This document shows, one piece after another, positions 27,757 through 37,881 of a stretch of DNA of 64,000 nt; position 1 is the first letter of the stretch; each line of letters begins with the position of its first letter. A program made the position numbers and the translations under genes. Source of the DNA: Gemmatimonadota bacterium. GTDB lineage: Bacteria > Gemmatimonadota > Gemmatimonadetes > Gemmatimonadales > Gemmatimonadaceae. The stretch lies in NCBI GenBank assembly GCA_027622655.1, contig JAQBYI010000011.1, forward strand, positions 1 to 64,000, read 5' to 3'. Below the pieces are notes generated by a model. That model worked only from the letters and a program-made list of their open reading frames with translations, was not told the DNA's origin and searched no databases.

Positions 27757-29373
27757 TCAGTCGAGCTTCTGCTCGCGGAGCGCATTGCGCCGTAGCTTGC
27801 CCGACGCAGTTTTCGGCAGCTCGACGACAAACCGCACGACACGCGGATACTTGTACGGCGCGATCGTCGCCTTGACGTGACCCTGCAGTGTGGCCGCCAG
27901 CGCATCATCTGCCGTGACCCCGGCGCGAACGACGACAAATGCAGCCACTACGGTACCGCGGTCCGCATCGGGAAGTCCCACAACCGCGCACTCCGCCACA
28001 GATGCATGCGTGAGGAGCGCGTTTTCGACCTCTGGCCCGGCAATGTTGTAGCCAGACGAAACAATCATGTCGTCCGACCGTGCCTGGTACCAGAAGTAGC
28101 CGTCAGCGTCACGAACGTAGGTATCGCCCGGGTAGTTCCAGCCTCCTTTCACGTACTTCCGCTGGCGCACGTCGGCGAGGTAGCGACACCCGGTTGGGCC
28201 GCGAACGGCGAGATGGCCCGCAGTTCCGTCCGGCACTTCGCGTCCGGCGTCGTCCACCACGCGCGCCTCATATCCCGGAACGGCACGTCCTGTCGATCCT
28301 GCGCGCGCCTTTTCGGCCGACGACCCGATGAAGATGTGAAGCATTTCCGTCGCGCCGATTCCATCCATGAGGGTGACACCCGTGGCCGCCTTCCATGCCT
28401 CGAACGTCGCCGCCGGCAAGGTCTCGCCGGCAGAAACGCACACGCGCAATGAGTTCGAGTCGCCGGGCTGCATCTTGCCGAGGAGGGCTTTGTACGCGGT
28501 GGGAGCAGTGAAAACGACGGTCGGACGAAACTTGCGAATCGCAGAGAGAAACTCGTCGGTCGGCGCCTTCTCGAGCAACACGCTTGACGCGCCAACCCTG
28601 AGCGGGAAGATGACGAGCCCGCCGAGCCCAAAAGTGAAAGCGAGCGGTGGCGAGCCGATGAATCGATCATCACCGTTCGCCTGCAGCACGTGGCGGCCAT
28701 ACCCATCGGCAATCGCCATCACGTCGCGGTGAAAGTGTATCGTCGCTTTTGCACCGCCGGTGGTACCCGATGTGAAGCCGAGGAGGCAGACGTCGTCGCT
28801 CGCGGAATCGCAGGCTGTGAATTCCGTACTTGCGGCAGCTGCAAGATTTTCGAGCTCGGAGTCGGCGGTTCCAAACGCGACGATACGGTGCAGCGCCGGC
28901 ACGGCAGCCCGTGCTTCGGCCAGCGCTTCCATGAGGCGTGAATCACAAAGCGCCAGCGACGACTGTGACTTCTCAATTGCTCCAACGAGCTCCGGTACGC
29001 GCAGGAGCGGCATCGTTGCGACGGCAACGCCACCCGCCTTCATCACGGCGAGATAGGCCGCGGCAAACATCGGCGTGTTCGGTGCGCGGAGGAGAACGCG
29101 GTTGCCCGGCACCATGCCCAGCTCGCGCGTCAGGACATTGGCAATGCGATTCACCTGCGCGGCGGTTTCGGCGTAGCTCCAGGTCACCGTTGGGGTGATG
29201 AAGCACGGCCTGTCGCCCATTCCGCGTTCGATCCAGCGGTCGAGCAACTCGCTCACACAGTTGAGGCGCCCAGGGTACTGCAGCTCGGGCAACGAAAAGA
29301 CGAAATCCGGCTGCTCCGACTCGGGCGGAAGCCCGTCGCGCGCAAAGGTGTCGACGTGCGCGCTGCGGTTCAT
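27757..29373 (-). CDS. Aromatic acid-CoA ligase (probable 2-aminobenzoate-CoA ligase)
   Basis: 538 residues of the acyl-adenylate-forming family: P-loop GFTSGTTGGAKA, A5-like DGIGATEMLHIF, A7 GDTYVRDADGYF, A8 hinge SDDMIVSSGYNI and the catalytic Lys near the end in PKTASGKLRR. The N-terminus (ELQYPGRLNCVSELLD) is of the benzoate/2-aminobenzoate-CoA ligase type. Its partner genes include the fused monooxygenase/reductase at 30026, which acts on 2-aminobenzoyl-CoA or salicylyl-CoA. The ATG overlaps the MarR stop by 4 bp, so the two are co-transcribed. Salicylate as substrate is the main alternative. Confidence 0.85.
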   Translation of the reverse strand: MNRSAHVDTFARDGLPPESEQPDFVFSLPELQYPGRLNCVSELLDRWIERGMGDRPCFITPTVTWSYAETAAQVNRIANVLTRELGMVPGNRVLLRAPNTPMFAAAYLAVMKAGGVAVATMPLLRVPELVGAIEKSQSSLALCDSRLMEALAEARAAVPALHRIVAFGTADSELENLAAAASTEFTACDSASDDVCLLGFTSGTTGGAKATIHFHRDVMAIADGYGRHVLQANGDDRFIGSPPLAFTFGLGGLVIFPLRVGASSVLLEKAPTDEFLSAIRKFRPTVVFTAPTAYKALLGKMQPGDSNSLRVCVSAGETLPAATFEAWKAATGVTLMDGIGATEMLHIFIGSSAEKARAGSTGRAVPGYEARVVDDAGREVPDGTAGHLAVRGPTGCRYLADVRQRKYVKGGWNYPGDTYVRDADGYFWYQARSDDMIVSSGYNIAGPEVENALLTHASVAECAVVGLPDADRGTVVAAFVVVRAGVTADDALAATLQGHVKATIAPYKYPRVVRFVVELPKTASGKLRRNALREQKLD

Positions 29374-29879
29374 CGCCCGCTCCCTGCGACGATGGCGCCG
29401 CGAACCGAATCCTTGACGAGTCGCAGGTCGTTGGTAAGTGCCGTCGCGCGCCGTCTCCCGACTTTGGCAAACAGATCCGCGATCCAGCTCTCGTGCGCCC
29501 GCGCCATTCGCGCAAAAAGACGAGCGCCGGCAGAGGTAAGCACCACCACTGCCACCCGTCCGTCGTCTGGTGCAGCGTTGCGCCGCACGAGCCGTTCGGC
29601 AGCGAGGCGTGTGACCAGCCCAGTGATGTTTCCGTTCGTGACCATCATTCGCGCAGAAAGTTCGCCGAGTCGGAGTCCGGCGGGCTCGCGGTGCAACTGG
29701 GCCATGAGGTCGAACTGGGGAAGCGTGACCCCGAACTCGGAGCGGAACCGGCGCCTGATGGCCGTGGTGACGAGATTCGTGCACGAGAGCAGGCGCAGCC
29801 ATAGCCGGAGCTCGGCCTTGTGGCCTGCCGGTCCGTGCCGGACAATCGCCTCGACATCCGCCGTATGCAGCGCGCTCAT
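29370..29879 (-). CDS. MarR-family transcriptional regulator
   Basis: 169 residues with a winged helix-turn-helix: LPQFDLMAQLHREPAGLRL, recognition region MVTNGNITGLVTRLAAERL and wing NAAPDDGRVAVVVLT. It lies upstream of, and overlaps, the CoA-ligase gene and faces the monooxygenase/reductase gene across a 146-bp control region. By analogy with aromatic-CoA regulators it probably represses both units and is released by an aryl-CoA. ATG 29879 is preferred over an upstream in-frame codon because residues before it lack family similarity. Confidence 0.87.
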   Translation of the reverse strand: MSALHTADVEAIVRHGPAGHKAELRLWLRLLSCTNLVTTAIRRRFRSEFGVTLPQFDLMAQLHREPAGLRLGELSARMMVTNGNITGLVTRLAAERLVRRNAAPDDGRVAVVVLTSAGARLFARMARAHESWIADLFAKVGRRRATALTNDLRLVKDSVRGAIVAGSGR

Positions 29880-29937
29880 GGGCCCTCGGACAAGAGGAAC
29901 GGCACCGCGCTGGCGCACGGGGCCGGTAGGCAGATAC

Positions 29938-29967
29938 TTTATACTTCAAGTGGTTGTCCGTCGGCAA
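29938..29967 (-). promoter_or_regulatory. Candidate promoter with operator-like palindrome for MarR/ligase unit
   Basis: On the minus strand TTGCCG (29967-29962) and TATAAA (29943-29938) are separated by 18 bp, a fair sigma-70-type match. The 9-bp palindrome ACTTGAAGT (29951-29943) sits in the spacer next to the -10, a position where MarR binding would block polymerase. The same sequence lies 75 bp upstream of the divergent ATG at 30026. Confidence 0.45.
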
Positions 29968-30025
29968 GGGGTGCCGTCCGGAAGTGACCTCGAAGGAACC
30001 CGCAGAGAATCCAGCAGGAGCGTGC

Positions 30026-32347
30026 ATGCGCATCGTCTGCATCGGTGGCGGACCGGCCGGCCTGTACTTCGGGCTTCTGATGAAACAGGCGCATCCCGCC
30101 CACGACGTGACCGTCGTGGAGCGCAACCGTCCCTACGACACGTTCGGCTGGGGCGTGGTGTTCTCCGATGCCACTCTGGACAACATGCGTCTCGCCGATG
30201 CCCGTACGGCGGACGAGATAGAGGCCGCGTTCAACCACTGGGACGACATCGAAGTTCGCATCAAGGGGCGCCAGATGCGCACCACGGGTCACGGCTTTGT
30301 AGGGATTGGCCGGAAGACGCTGCTCAACATTCTGCAGCGGCGCGCCGAGTCGCTTGGCGTGCACCTCGTGTTCGATCATGAAGTAGGCTCCGACCTGGAC
30401 TATCCGAAAGCCGACCTGATCGTCGCTGCCGACGGCGTCAACTCCCAGGTTCGAGCGCGCTCGGTCGAACACTTCCGCCCCGACATCGCACAGCGCCCGA
30501 ATCGCTACGTCTGGGGTGGGGTGCGCAAACGGTACGACGCGTTCACGTTCGACTTTCAGCGCACGGAACACGGCTGGTTTCAGGCACACATTTACAAGTT
30601 CGACAACCTTCACTCGACGTTCATTGTCGAGACCACCGAAGACACGTACGCGGCACACGGTCTGGCCGAGATGAGCGAACGCGAATCGCTCACGTTCTGC
30701 GAGACACTCTTCGCCGACGTACTGGACGGTGAACGGCTCCTCACGAACGCGGCCCGGACCAGCGGCTCAGCCTGGCTCAACTTCTCGCGCCTCGTCTGCG
30801 AGCGCTGGCATATGCACAACGGGGGTTCGCATGTGGTGTTGATGGGCGATGCCGCGCACACGGCCCACTTCGCGATCGGCTCGGGAACCAAACTCGCCCT
30901 CGAAGACGCCATCGAACTCACGCGCCAGATGACGGCCGTGGAGCACGATCCGGCGCGGCTCGCCGAAGCACTGACTGCGTACGAAGAAACGCGGCGAGTG
31001 GATGTGGCGCGCATACAGAATGCGGCGCGCAACGCCATGGAGTGGTTTGAGAACGTCGGGCACCGCTACGCCGACCAGCTCGAACCGGAGCAGTTCATGT
31101 ACTCGCTGCTCACACGGTCGCAACGCATCAGCCACGAGAATCTTCGTCTTCGCGACAAGGCGTGGCTCGAAGGTTACGAACGCTGGTTCGCGCGCCGAGC
31201 CGGCCTTGCGGTCGCGGACGACGCGCGCGCCACACCGCCTATGCTGACGCCGTATGCCGTGCGCGGACTTTCCCTCCCAAACCGCATTGTCGTTTCGCCG
31301 ATGGCGATGTATTCCGCCGTTGATGGCGTGCCAGGCGATTTCCACCTCGTTCACCTCGGTTCGCGGGCGCTTGGCGGTGCGGGGCTCGTGTTCGGCGAGA
31401 TGACGTGCGTGGCGCCGGATGCGCGAATCACACCCGGTTGTGCCGGGCTCTGGAATGAGACGCACGTCGAGGCCTGGCGACGTATTGTCACGTTCGTCCA
31501 CACTCAGTCGCCGGCCAGGTTCGGCATGCAGCTCGGGCACGCCGGCCGAAAGGGATCCACCAACCTCGGGTGGGAAGGAATCGATCAGCCGCTCGCCAAC
31601 GACAATTGGCCGCTTATCTCGGCGTCGGCGATTCCCTATCTCGCCAATTCTCAGATTCCGCGCGAAATGACGCGCGACGACATGGAGCGCGTGATCGCCG
31701 AGTTCGCGCGCGCAACGAAATGGTCGGCGGAGATCGGCGTGGACCTGCTGGAGCTGCATTACGCGCACGGGTACCTGCTCTCGAGTTTCTTCTCGCCGCT
31801 CACGAACCAGCGAAGCGACAGCTACGGCGGGAGCCACGAGAATCGGGCGCGTTTCCCACTCGAGCTCTATCATGCAGTGCGCGAAGTGTGGCCGGACGAC
31901 CGACCAATTTCCGTGCGGCTCTCGTGCCACGACTGGATGGAGAACGGCAACACGGCAGACGACGCAGCGATCTTTGCGACGATATTCAAGGACGCCGGCG
32001 CGGACTTGATTGATTGTTCGTCCGGGCAGGTTCATCACGAGGAGCGTCCCGTGTACGGAAGACTCTACCAGACACCGTTTTCGGACCGCATCCGCAACGA
32101 AGTCGGCGTGGCGACGCTGGCCGTTGGCGCGATTTCGGAAGCGGATCACGCCAACTCGATAATCGCCGCAGGGCGCGCGGATCTCTGCGCCATTGCGCGA
32201 CCGCATCTCGCCGACCCCGCATGGACATTGCACGAAACCGCGAAGATTGGTGCGAGCGAAGTGGCGTGGCCTGTGCAGTACGAACGGGGGCGCTTGCAGT
32301 ACGAAACCAACCTTCAGCGCGCGGCCGCCGGTCCGCCCATCCGATGA
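30026..32347 (+). CDS. FAD monooxygenase-OYE reductase fusion (2-aminobenzoyl-CoA or salicylyl-CoA type)
   Basis: 773 residues. Residues 1-390 are a flavin monooxygenase with [10 protein letters not shown] for FAD and the [14 protein letters not shown] motif. Residues 400-770 are an old-yellow-enzyme-like domain ([49 protein letters not shown]). This fusion is known from 2-aminobenzoyl-CoA monooxygenase/reductase and salicylyl-CoA 5-hydroxylase; the first hydroxylates and reduces the ring of the CoA ester. CAGGAG at 30015-30020 marks the start. It heads a run of overlapping genes with beta-oxidation functions, which favours the aminobenzoyl-CoA reaction. Confidence 0.9.
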   Translation: MRIVCIGGGPAGLYFGLLMKQAHPAHDVTVVERNRPYDTFGWGVVFSDATLDNMRLADARTADEIEAAFNHWDDIEVRIKGRQMRTTGHGFVGIGRKTLLNILQRRAESLGVHLVFDHEVGSDLDYPKADLIVAADGVNSQVRARSVEHFRPDIAQRPNRYVWGGVRKRYDAFTFDFQRTEHGWFQAHIYKFDNLHSTFIVETTEDTYAAHGLAEMSERESLTFCETLFADVLDGERLLTNAARTSGSAWLNFSRLVCERWHMHNGGSHVVLMGDAAHTAHFAIGSGTKLALEDAIELTRQMTAVEHDPARLAEALTAYEETRRVDVARIQNAARNAMEWFENVGHRYADQLEPEQFMYSLLTRSQRISHENLRLRDKAWLEGYERWFARRAGLAVADDARATPPMLTPYAVRGLSLPNRIVVSPMAMYSAVDGVPGDFHLVHLGSRALGGAGLVFGEMTCVAPDARITPGCAGLWNETHVEAWRRIVTFVHTQSPARFGMQLGHAGRKGSTNLGWEGIDQPLANDNWPLISASAIPYLANSQIPREMTRDDMERVIAEFARATKWSAEIGVDLLELHYAHGYLLSSFFSPLTNQRSDSYGGSHENRARFPLELYHAVREVWPDDRPISVRLSCHDWMENGNTADDAAIFATIFKDAGADLIDCSSGQVHHEERPVYGRLYQTPFSDRIRNEVGVATLAVGAISEADHANSIIAAGRADLCAIARPHLADPAWTLHETAKIGASEVAWPVQYERGRLQYETNLQRAAAGPPIR

Positions 32348-33105
32348 GCGAAACACTAGCTGGACGCCACGCGTTCGTGACCGGCGCCGGAAGCGGAATT
32401 GGCGCCGCAATTGCGCGCGAACTCGCGGCCCGTGGTGCGCGCGTCTCGCTCGCAGGGCGTCGCGTCGCGAAACTCCAGGAAACCGCCACTGCGCTCGGCT
32501 TGATGGCAGGAGAGATCGTTCCGCTCGACGTGACGGACGCCGGCGCGGTGACGCGGGCAATCGCCGGGCTCTCCATTCCGATCGATATTCTCGTCAACAA
32601 TGCGGGTCGCGCACTGAGCGCGCCGTTCGCAAAGACTGACCCTGCCCTGTTCGACGAAATGATTGGCGTGAATCTGCGAAGCGTATACCTCGTCACTCGC
32701 GCGGTACTTCCGCAGATGCAGACGCGCGGCACCGGACGAATCATCAATGTCGCGTCCGTGGCCGGACTCGTCGGTGCGGCCTACGTTTCGGCGTACACGG
32801 CCGCGAAGCACGGCGTGGTTGGGCTCACACGGGCGCTCGCGGCCGAGCTTGCCGGTACGGAAATAACGGTCAATGCCGTCTGCCCCGGATACACGGACAC
32901 CGCGATGGTTGACGACGGCGCCGCGCGCGTCGCCGAGAAGACGAAGCTGACCGCCGACGAAGCGCGTGCGCGTATGGCAATGAGCAATCCGGGAGGGAGA
33001 TTGATTACGGCCGACGAAGTGGCGCACGCTGTTGCGTGGCTCGCCGAGCCTGGGGCGAGCGCCGTAAACGGCCAGGCGATCGCCGTGGCCGGCGGCGCGT
33101 TTTGA
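32344..33105 (+). CDS. Short-chain dehydrogenase/reductase
   Basis: 253 residues of classical SDR type: [15 protein letters not shown] for NAD(P), NNAGRALS, catalytic Ser in [10 protein letters not shown] and YTAAK. The ATG overlaps the upstream stop (ATGA). In the cluster it would oxidise a beta-hydroxyacyl-CoA or reduce an oxo group on the dearomatised ring. The C-terminal [16 protein letters not shown] is normal for the fold. The exact step is inferred from context only. Confidence 0.9.
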   Translation: MSETLAGRHAFVTGAGSGIGAAIARELAARGARVSLAGRRVAKLQETATALGLMAGEIVPLDVTDAGAVTRAIAGLSIPIDILVNNAGRALSAPFAKTDPALFDEMIGVNLRSVYLVTRAVLPQMQTRGTGRIINVASVAGLVGAAYVSAYTAAKHGVVGLTRALAAELAGTEITVNAVCPGYTDTAMVDDGAARVAEKTKLTADEARARMAMSNPGGRLITADEVAHAVAWLAEPGASAVNGQAIAVAGGAF

Positions 33106-33116
33106 GGACCGATGCG

Positions 33117-34028
33117 ATGACTCCCGGCGATCCCTCCAATAAGGCCGGCGCCGCCGAAAGCGCCGCCGAAAGCGCCGCTCCGAGCGCGCCTGACGCGACG
33201 CAGCAGGCCCGCACTGCGATGCGTGGTTATGCGGCCAAGCACTTCCTCTGGGAATGCAGCGACGATGGTCGCGTGGCGACAATCACGCTGAACCGGCCCG
33301 AACGCCGGAATCCGCTCACGTTCGAGTCGTACGCCGAGCTACGCGACCTCTTTCGCGCTCTCTCGCACGCGTCCGACGTTCGCGCGATCGTGCTCACCGG
33401 CGCCGGCGGAAACTTCTGTTCCGGCGGCGATGTGTTCGAGATCATCGAACCGCTGACCAAGATGGATGCGGACGGACTCCTCGCCTTCACACGCATGACA
33501 GGCGACCTCGTGAATGCGATGCGCAGGTGTCCGCAGCCGATAGTCGCAGCCGTAGATGGAACGTGCGTGGGCGCAGGTGCAATACTCGCAATGGCGTCCG
33601 ACCTGAGACTCGCGACGGCAAAAACGAAGACGGCGTTCCTCTTCACGAAGGTCGGACTCGCCGGCTGTGACATGGGCGCGTGCGGCATCCTCCCGCGGAT
33701 CATCGGCCTCGGCCGGGCGGCGGAGTTGCTGTTCACGGGTCGAAACATGACGGCCGACGAAGGCGTTGCGTGGGGATTCTACAGCAGGCTCGTTGCCCCC
33801 GATGCGCTCGTGGCCGATGCAACAGCGCTCGCGCGTTCACTCGCCGACGGGCCGGTGCTGGCCCACATGGTCACCAAATCGATGTTGAACAAGGAATGGA
33901 CGATGGGGCTCGACGAGTTGCTCGAAGCTGAAGCACAGGCGCAGGCGCTCTGCATGCAGACGCAGGACTTTCGCCGAGCGTTCGAGGCCTTCGCCGCGAA
34001 GAAGACTCCAGTGTTCGAAGGGAACTGA
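33117..34028 (+). CDS. Enoyl-CoA hydratase/isomerase family protein
   Basis: 303 residues. A 34-residue Ala/Ser-rich N-terminal extension ([16 protein letters not shown]) precedes a crotonase fold: [13 protein letters not shown], oxyanion-hole segments [13 protein letters not shown] and [17 protein letters not shown]. One catalytic Glu position is replaced by a [11 protein letters not shown] loop, as in several ring-cleaving or hydrolase members. Probable role is hydration or hydrolytic ring opening of the cyclic CoA intermediate. The start is taken at ATG 33117, 11 bases after the SDR stop. The extension is encoded by short repeats and may vary. Confidence 0.87.
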   Translation: MTPGDPSNKAGAAESAAESAAPSAPDATQQARTAMRGYAAKHFLWECSDDGRVATITLNRPERRNPLTFESYAELRDLFRALSHASDVRAIVLTGAGGNFCSGGDVFEIIEPLTKMDADGLLAFTRMTGDLVNAMRRCPQPIVAAVDGTCVGAGAILAMASDLRLATAKTKTAFLFTKVGLAGCDMGACGILPRIIGLGRAAELLFTGRNMTADEGVAWGFYSRLVAPDALVADATALARSLADGPVLAHMVTKSMLNKEWTMGLDELLEAEAQAQALCMQTQDFRRAFEAFAAKKTPVFEGN

Positions 34029-34031
34029 TCT

Positions 34032-35192
34032 GTGAGTACCGCACCGTCTCGCGAACACCTCGGGTGGCCGTTCTTCGGTCCGGAGCACGCGCGCTGGGCC
34101 GACCGTGTCGTTGAGGTCGCGGCGGGACTGCGCATCTCGCACGATGACATTGACGCTTCGTGTCGCTCGCTCGTTCGTGAGCTTGGAGCCGCCGGCGTGC
34201 TCGAAGGGTGCGTCGCGCGCGGTGAAGCCAGCGCGGAATCCATTGACTCGCGAACTGTGTGCCTCGCCCGTGAACTGCTCGCCTGGCACGATGGGCTCGC
34301 CGACTTCGTGTTCGCCATGCAGGGACTCGGCACCGGGGCGATCGCGCTGTCGGGATCTGATGCGATGCGGACGGCGGTGCTGCCAAAGGTCGCTGCCGGT
34401 GAGTGGATTGCCGGGTTCGCGCTCTCCGAAGTAGATGCCGGCTCCGACGTTGGCGCAATGCAGTGCGCCGCACGACGCGACGGCAGCTCGTACGTGCTCG
34501 ACGGAGAGAAGACGTGGATATCCAACGGCGGAATCGCGGACGTCTACACGGTGGTGGCACGTACCGGCGAGGCTCCCGGCACCCGGGGACTATCCGCATT
34601 TGTCGTGTACGCCGATGATCCGGGGTTTTCGGTCACGGAGCGCATCGAAGTGATGGCGCCGCACCCGCTCGCGACGATTCGATTCGACGGATGCCGGATT
34701 CCGGAAGAGCGACTCCTCGGAGCTCCCGGTGAAGGCTTCAAGGTGGCCATGCGAACGCTCGACATTTTTCGTCCTTCCGTTGCCGCCGCGGCTATCGGCT
34801 TTGCTCGACGCGCGTTCGACGAGTCGGTGGTTCACACCAAAACTCGCGCGATGTTCGGCGGTACGCTTTCGGACCTTCAGCTCACGCAGGGCGCGCTCGG
34901 CGAAATGGCCACGGCAATCGATGCCGCAGCGCTGCTTACATATCGCGCCGCCTGGACGCGCGACGTCAAGAAGGAAAAGACCACCAGCGAAGCAGCCATG
35001 GCCAAGCTGACGGCCACCGAATCGGCGCAGCAGATCATCGACCGTGCCGTGCAGCTCTTTGGCGGGCGTGGTGTGCGGCGCGGAGAGATCGTTGAGCGAC
35101 TCTACCGAGAGATTCGCTCGCTTCGCATTTACGAAGGAGCCACCGAAGTGCAGAAGCTGATCGTTGCCCGCGAAGTGCTGAGGGACGCGTGA
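34032..35192 (+). CDS. Acyl-CoA dehydrogenase family protein
   Basis: 386 residues with the three-domain ACAD layout: helical N-domain, beta domain with [15 protein letters not shown] and [17 protein letters not shown], and C-terminal helices ending [16 protein letters not shown] and [18 protein letters not shown], where the catalytic base region lies. FAD-dependent oxidation of a CoA thioester is expected. GTG 34032 follows the hydratase stop by 3 bases and the stop overlaps the thioesterase start, so it is co-translated within the aromatic-CoA cluster. Confidence 0.92.
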   Translation: MSTAPSREHLGWPFFGPEHARWADRVVEVAAGLRISHDDIDASCRSLVRELGAAGVLEGCVARGEASAESIDSRTVCLARELLAWHDGLADFVFAMQGLGTGAIALSGSDAMRTAVLPKVAAGEWIAGFALSEVDAGSDVGAMQCAARRDGSSYVLDGEKTWISNGGIADVYTVVARTGEAPGTRGLSAFVVYADDPGFSVTERIEVMAPHPLATIRFDGCRIPEERLLGAPGEGFKVAMRTLDIFRPSVAAAAIGFARRAFDESVVHTKTRAMFGGTLSDLQLTQGALGEMATAIDAAALLTYRAAWTRDVKKEKTTSEAAMAKLTATESAQQIIDRAVQLFGGRGVRRGEIVERLYREIRSLRIYEGATEVQKLIVAREVLRDA

Positions 35193-35608
35193 GTTCATTT
35201 CGCACGACGCGCCCACTCCGGTTCGGTGACTGCGACCCATCGGGGATCGCCTATTTTCCGGCGTATTTCAATATCCTCGTCGGCGTGGTCGAAGAGTTTT
35301 TTGCCGACATCGGCGCTTCGTGGCCGGCGCTGTTTACCGAGCGAAAGCTTGGCATGCCGACCGTGAAGTTCGACGTCACCTACACCGCGCCAGGCATGCA
35401 TGGCGACACGCTCGATTGGGAATTGCGCGTGGTCGAAATCGGGCGTTCGTCGCTCACGCTGCAGCACTCCATCTCGCGTGCGGGTACGCCGCTCTGGACC
35501 GCGACGCAGGTGCTCGTCGCCACGACGCTCGAAACACACAAATCCGTCCCGTGGCCTGACGACATTCGGGCCGCCCTCACCCGACACCTCGACGCAGCCG
35601 ATGCATAA
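35189..35608 (+). CDS. 4-hydroxybenzoyl-CoA thioesterase-like hotdog protein
   Basis: 139 residues with the hotdog active-site motif RFGDCDPSGIAYFPAYF, whose Asp (CDPSG) is the catalytic residue of 4HBT thioesterases, and the FDVTYTAP strand. GTG 35189 overlaps the dehydrogenase stop by 4 bp. It probably hydrolyses stalled or final CoA esters to recycle CoA in this pathway. Such housekeeping thioesterases accompany several aryl-CoA clusters. Confidence 0.9.
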   Translation: MSSFRTTRPLRFGDCDPSGIAYFPAYFNILVGVVEEFFADIGASWPALFTERKLGMPTVKFDVTYTAPGMHGDTLDWELRVVEIGRSSLTLQHSISRAGTPLWTATQVLVATTLETHKSVPWPDDIRAALTRHLDAADA

Positions 35609-35996
35609 GATCCTTCAGCCAGACGGATGGGCCCCGCCGCGCGGCTATTCCAACGGAATGTCCGCCGCCGGCCGATTCGTGTTCGTCAGCGGACAGGTCG
35701 GCTGGAATTCGCAGAGCAAGTTTGAATCGGACGACCTCGTCGATCAGATTCAACGCGCCCTCGAAAACGTCGTAGCCGTTCTCGCGGCCGACGGTGCTCG
35801 CGCGGAACACATCGCATCACTGACCTGGTACTTCACCGACAAGGCGGAGTACGTGGCGAGGTCGAAGGAAGTTGGCGAGGCCTACCGCGCCGTGATCGGG
35901 CGACACTATCCCACGATGACGGCCGTCGAGGTCTCCTCCATGATCGAGCCCCGGGCCAAGGTCGAGATTCAGGCGATTGCTGTGGTGCCTGAGTAG
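35601..35996 (+). CDS. RidA/YjgF family enamine/imine deaminase-like protein
   Basis: 131 residues of RidA type: GYSNGMSAAGRFVFVSGQVG, then DQIQRALENVVAVLAADGA and the closing VEIQAIAVVPE. The family hydrolyses reactive enamines or imines to ketones and ammonia. Here the gene overlaps the thioesterase by 8 bp and ends the cluster. An enamine-hydrolysing protein makes chemical sense if the ring amine of 2-aminobenzoate is removed after dearomatisation, and makes less sense for a salicylate route. The RidA Arg that salt-bridges substrate is not unambiguous by eye. Confidence 0.88.
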   Translation: MHKILQPDGWAPPRGYSNGMSAAGRFVFVSGQVGWNSQSKFESDDLVDQIQRALENVVAVLAADGARAEHIASLTWYFTDKAEYVARSKEVGEAYRAVIGRHYPTMTAVEVSSMIEPRAKVEIQAIAVVPE

Positions 35997-36041
35997 AACT
36001 GGCGGCGCTCCACGACTGTCGAGCGACCGGCACCCACGCGA

Positions 36042-36632
36042 TCAACGCTTCGTGTAGACAGTCCGCGTCGTGGTGGTCGGCCCGCCGAGTACGCCGATAC
36101 GCGTGGCTTCGACAACGAGCGATGTCGGCGAAATCAGCCCCAGCGCCTGCTGGATCTCGGCGGTCGCAGAGTCGCCGGTCACTGGATGGGCGTAGCGATG
36201 CAGCGTCGTGATGACGAGCGTATTTCCGCTCCACACTGCCTTCGACCCCTGCGCCTGAATTCCCCGTCCCATGGGAACGGTGTTCCGGGTTTCCGATCCG
36301 TCGAGCGCGTAGACGAACTTGAGGGGCGGCTGTAGATCGCCGGGTACGAAAAACGCGTACTGCAGCGTAAGCCGGTTCGCGTCCTGCACGATCGTGATCG
36401 GCGACCCCCATCCACTCCCCATGTCGCCAATGCGGAGCCCACGGCCTCCTGGTGCCGCTCCTCCCCGAGCTGCACCGGCTCCTCCGCGAGCGGCCTCGCC
36501 CTGTGCCGGCGCTGCGGTAGCGAGCGTCCATTCGCCCGAAAAATCCGGACGCTGCTGCGCGGCCGCCGTGGGCACGAGTCCGACGAACGCGGCGGCGGCG
36601 AGAGCGGAGACAACGGATGTCACTCGGTTCAT
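36042..36632 (-). CDS. Exported hypothetical protein
   Basis: 196 residues with a signal peptide (MNRVTSVVSALAAAAFVGLVPTAAA cleaved near AAQ), a FSGEWTLATAAP segment and a Gly/Ala/Arg-rich linker (ARGGAGAARGGAAPGG). The remainder is beta-rich (NRLTLQYAFFVPGDLQPP, SGNTLVITTLHRY). This arrangement is seen in many exported proteins of this phylum with no known role. The start codon overlaps the stop of the FGE-like gene by one base (TAATG), so the two are coupled. Confidence 0.75.
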   Translation of the reverse strand: MNRVTSVVSALAAAAFVGLVPTAAAQQRPDFSGEWTLATAAPAQGEAARGGAGAARGGAAPGGRGLRIGDMGSGWGSPITIVQDANRLTLQYAFFVPGDLQPPLKFVYALDGSETRNTVPMGRGIQAQGSKAVWSGNTLVITTLHRYAHPVTGDSATAEIQQALGLISPTSLVVEATRIGVLGGPTTTTRTVYTKR

Positions 36633-37750
36633 TACTGATCTCCCTTGGCGGATTTCCAGCGCGTCCACTGATCGACGGTCATCACGGTCCGGAATCCTAT
36701 GTGCGATGCACCGCTGTCCGGTGCACCTGGACTACGTGCGCTCACGCGATAGCCGCGGCAATACGTGTCATTGCAGAGAAACGACCCGCCGCGAACCACG
36801 CGCGTTGGCTGACCCTCGGTACGCGGATCGAGTCCAGAACGTGGCCCGGTCGGATTCGAGGCGAGGCCCAGCGCGGCATCACGCGCGTAGGTGTCGGGAC
36901 GATACCAGTCGAGCGTCCACTGCCAGACGTTGCCGGACATGTCGAAGAGACCGAAACCCGTCGCCGGGTACGACCCCACAGGCTTGGGCGCGGCAGCGTG
37001 GGTTGGAAAACTTCCTTCATATATGTGGGCCTGCGGGTGCTCGGCGTCCATGGCCGCGTCGCCCCAAGCGAACGCAGTCTGATGATTGCCGCCGCGCGCT
37101 GCGAATTCCCACTCTGCTTCGGTCGGCAAGCGACGCCCCATCCAATCCGCGTATGCCACGGCGTCGTTCCACGCGACCTGCACGACCGGGTAGTTGTCTT
37201 TCCCGGCGATGGAACTCTTTGGTCCGTCGGGATGGCGCCAGTCGGCGCCCGGAGTCCACGCCCACCACTGCGACCAGTCGCGAAGATCCACGGGCTCGCT
37301 CGTCGGTGCGAACACCAGCGAACCTGGTACGAGCAGAGCCGCGTCAGGCGGCGGTGTTCCTGCCGGAAGCTGGCGCATCAGATCGGCAACGTCGGGTGCG
37401 CGCTCGGCGACGGTCACGTAGCCAGTCGCTTTTACGAATGCGGCGAACTGCGCGTTGGTGACTGTGTGGGCGTCCATGAAGAAGCCATTCACAAGGACGC
37501 CGTGCACCGGGAGTTCCGCAGACTCCGCGTACTGATCGGCACCGCCCATCATGAAGCCGCCGCCCGAAACCCAGACCATACCTGGCGGAGCGTCGCCGGG
37601 TGCCGGCGTCGGCAATGCACTCTCGACGACCGCCGCCACGGCGCGCGCGTCAGTGGCGGCGTTCACGTCACCATCGGAACTGCATGCGCCGGCCAGAACG
37701 ACCGTCGCGAGCACGGTCGGACCGGCGATTGATCGGAAATCGATTTTCAT
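36632..37750 (-). CDS. Formylglycine-generating enzyme-like lipoprotein
   Basis: 372 residues. Lipoprotein signal with lipobox LAGAC, then an FGE/SUMF1 fold: GMVWVSGGGFMMGG, RRLPTEAEWEFAARGG, MSGNVWQWTLDW and RVVRGGSFLCNDTYCRGYRV. The two cysteines in LCNDTYC align with the copper-binding catalytic pair of true formylglycine-generating enzymes, so it may convert the Cys of sulfatases to formylglycine. Two sulfatases are encoded in this window. A lipid anchor would put the enzyme outside the cytoplasm, where substrates are still being folded. ATG 37762 is an alternative start. Confidence 0.88.
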   Translation of the reverse strand: MKIDFRSIAGPTVLATVVLAGACSSDGDVNAATDARAVAAVVESALPTPAPGDAPPGMVWVSGGGFMMGGADQYAESAELPVHGVLVNGFFMDAHTVTNAQFAAFVKATGYVTVAERAPDVADLMRQLPAGTPPPDAALLVPGSLVFAPTSEPVDLRDWSQWWAWTPGADWRHPDGPKSSIAGKDNYPVVQVAWNDAVAYADWMGRRLPTEAEWEFAARGGNHQTAFAWGDAAMDAEHPQAHIYEGSFPTHAAAPKPVGSYPATGFGLFDMSGNVWQWTLDWYRPDTYARDAALGLASNPTGPRSGLDPRTEGQPTRVVRGGSFLCNDTYCRGYRVSARSPGAPDSGASHIGFRTVMTVDQWTRWKSAKGDQ

Positions 37751-37881
37751 TCTTATTGACATGGATGGTGTACACAGACCTTACGAAACAACGGAGCGGA
37801 CCGTCAAGCGGTAGAATAGGTGGACGGCCCAAGTTTTTGATGGCTGAGCCGGGTAAGAACCGCCAAACCGGAGGACGATCG

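Noticed and set aside
33130-33215. Ala-rich N-terminal extension of the enoyl-CoA hydratase as a separate gene or signal peptide.
   Set aside because: It has no hydrophobic core and is in frame with the enzyme; a longer N-terminus encoded by short repeats is the simpler reading.
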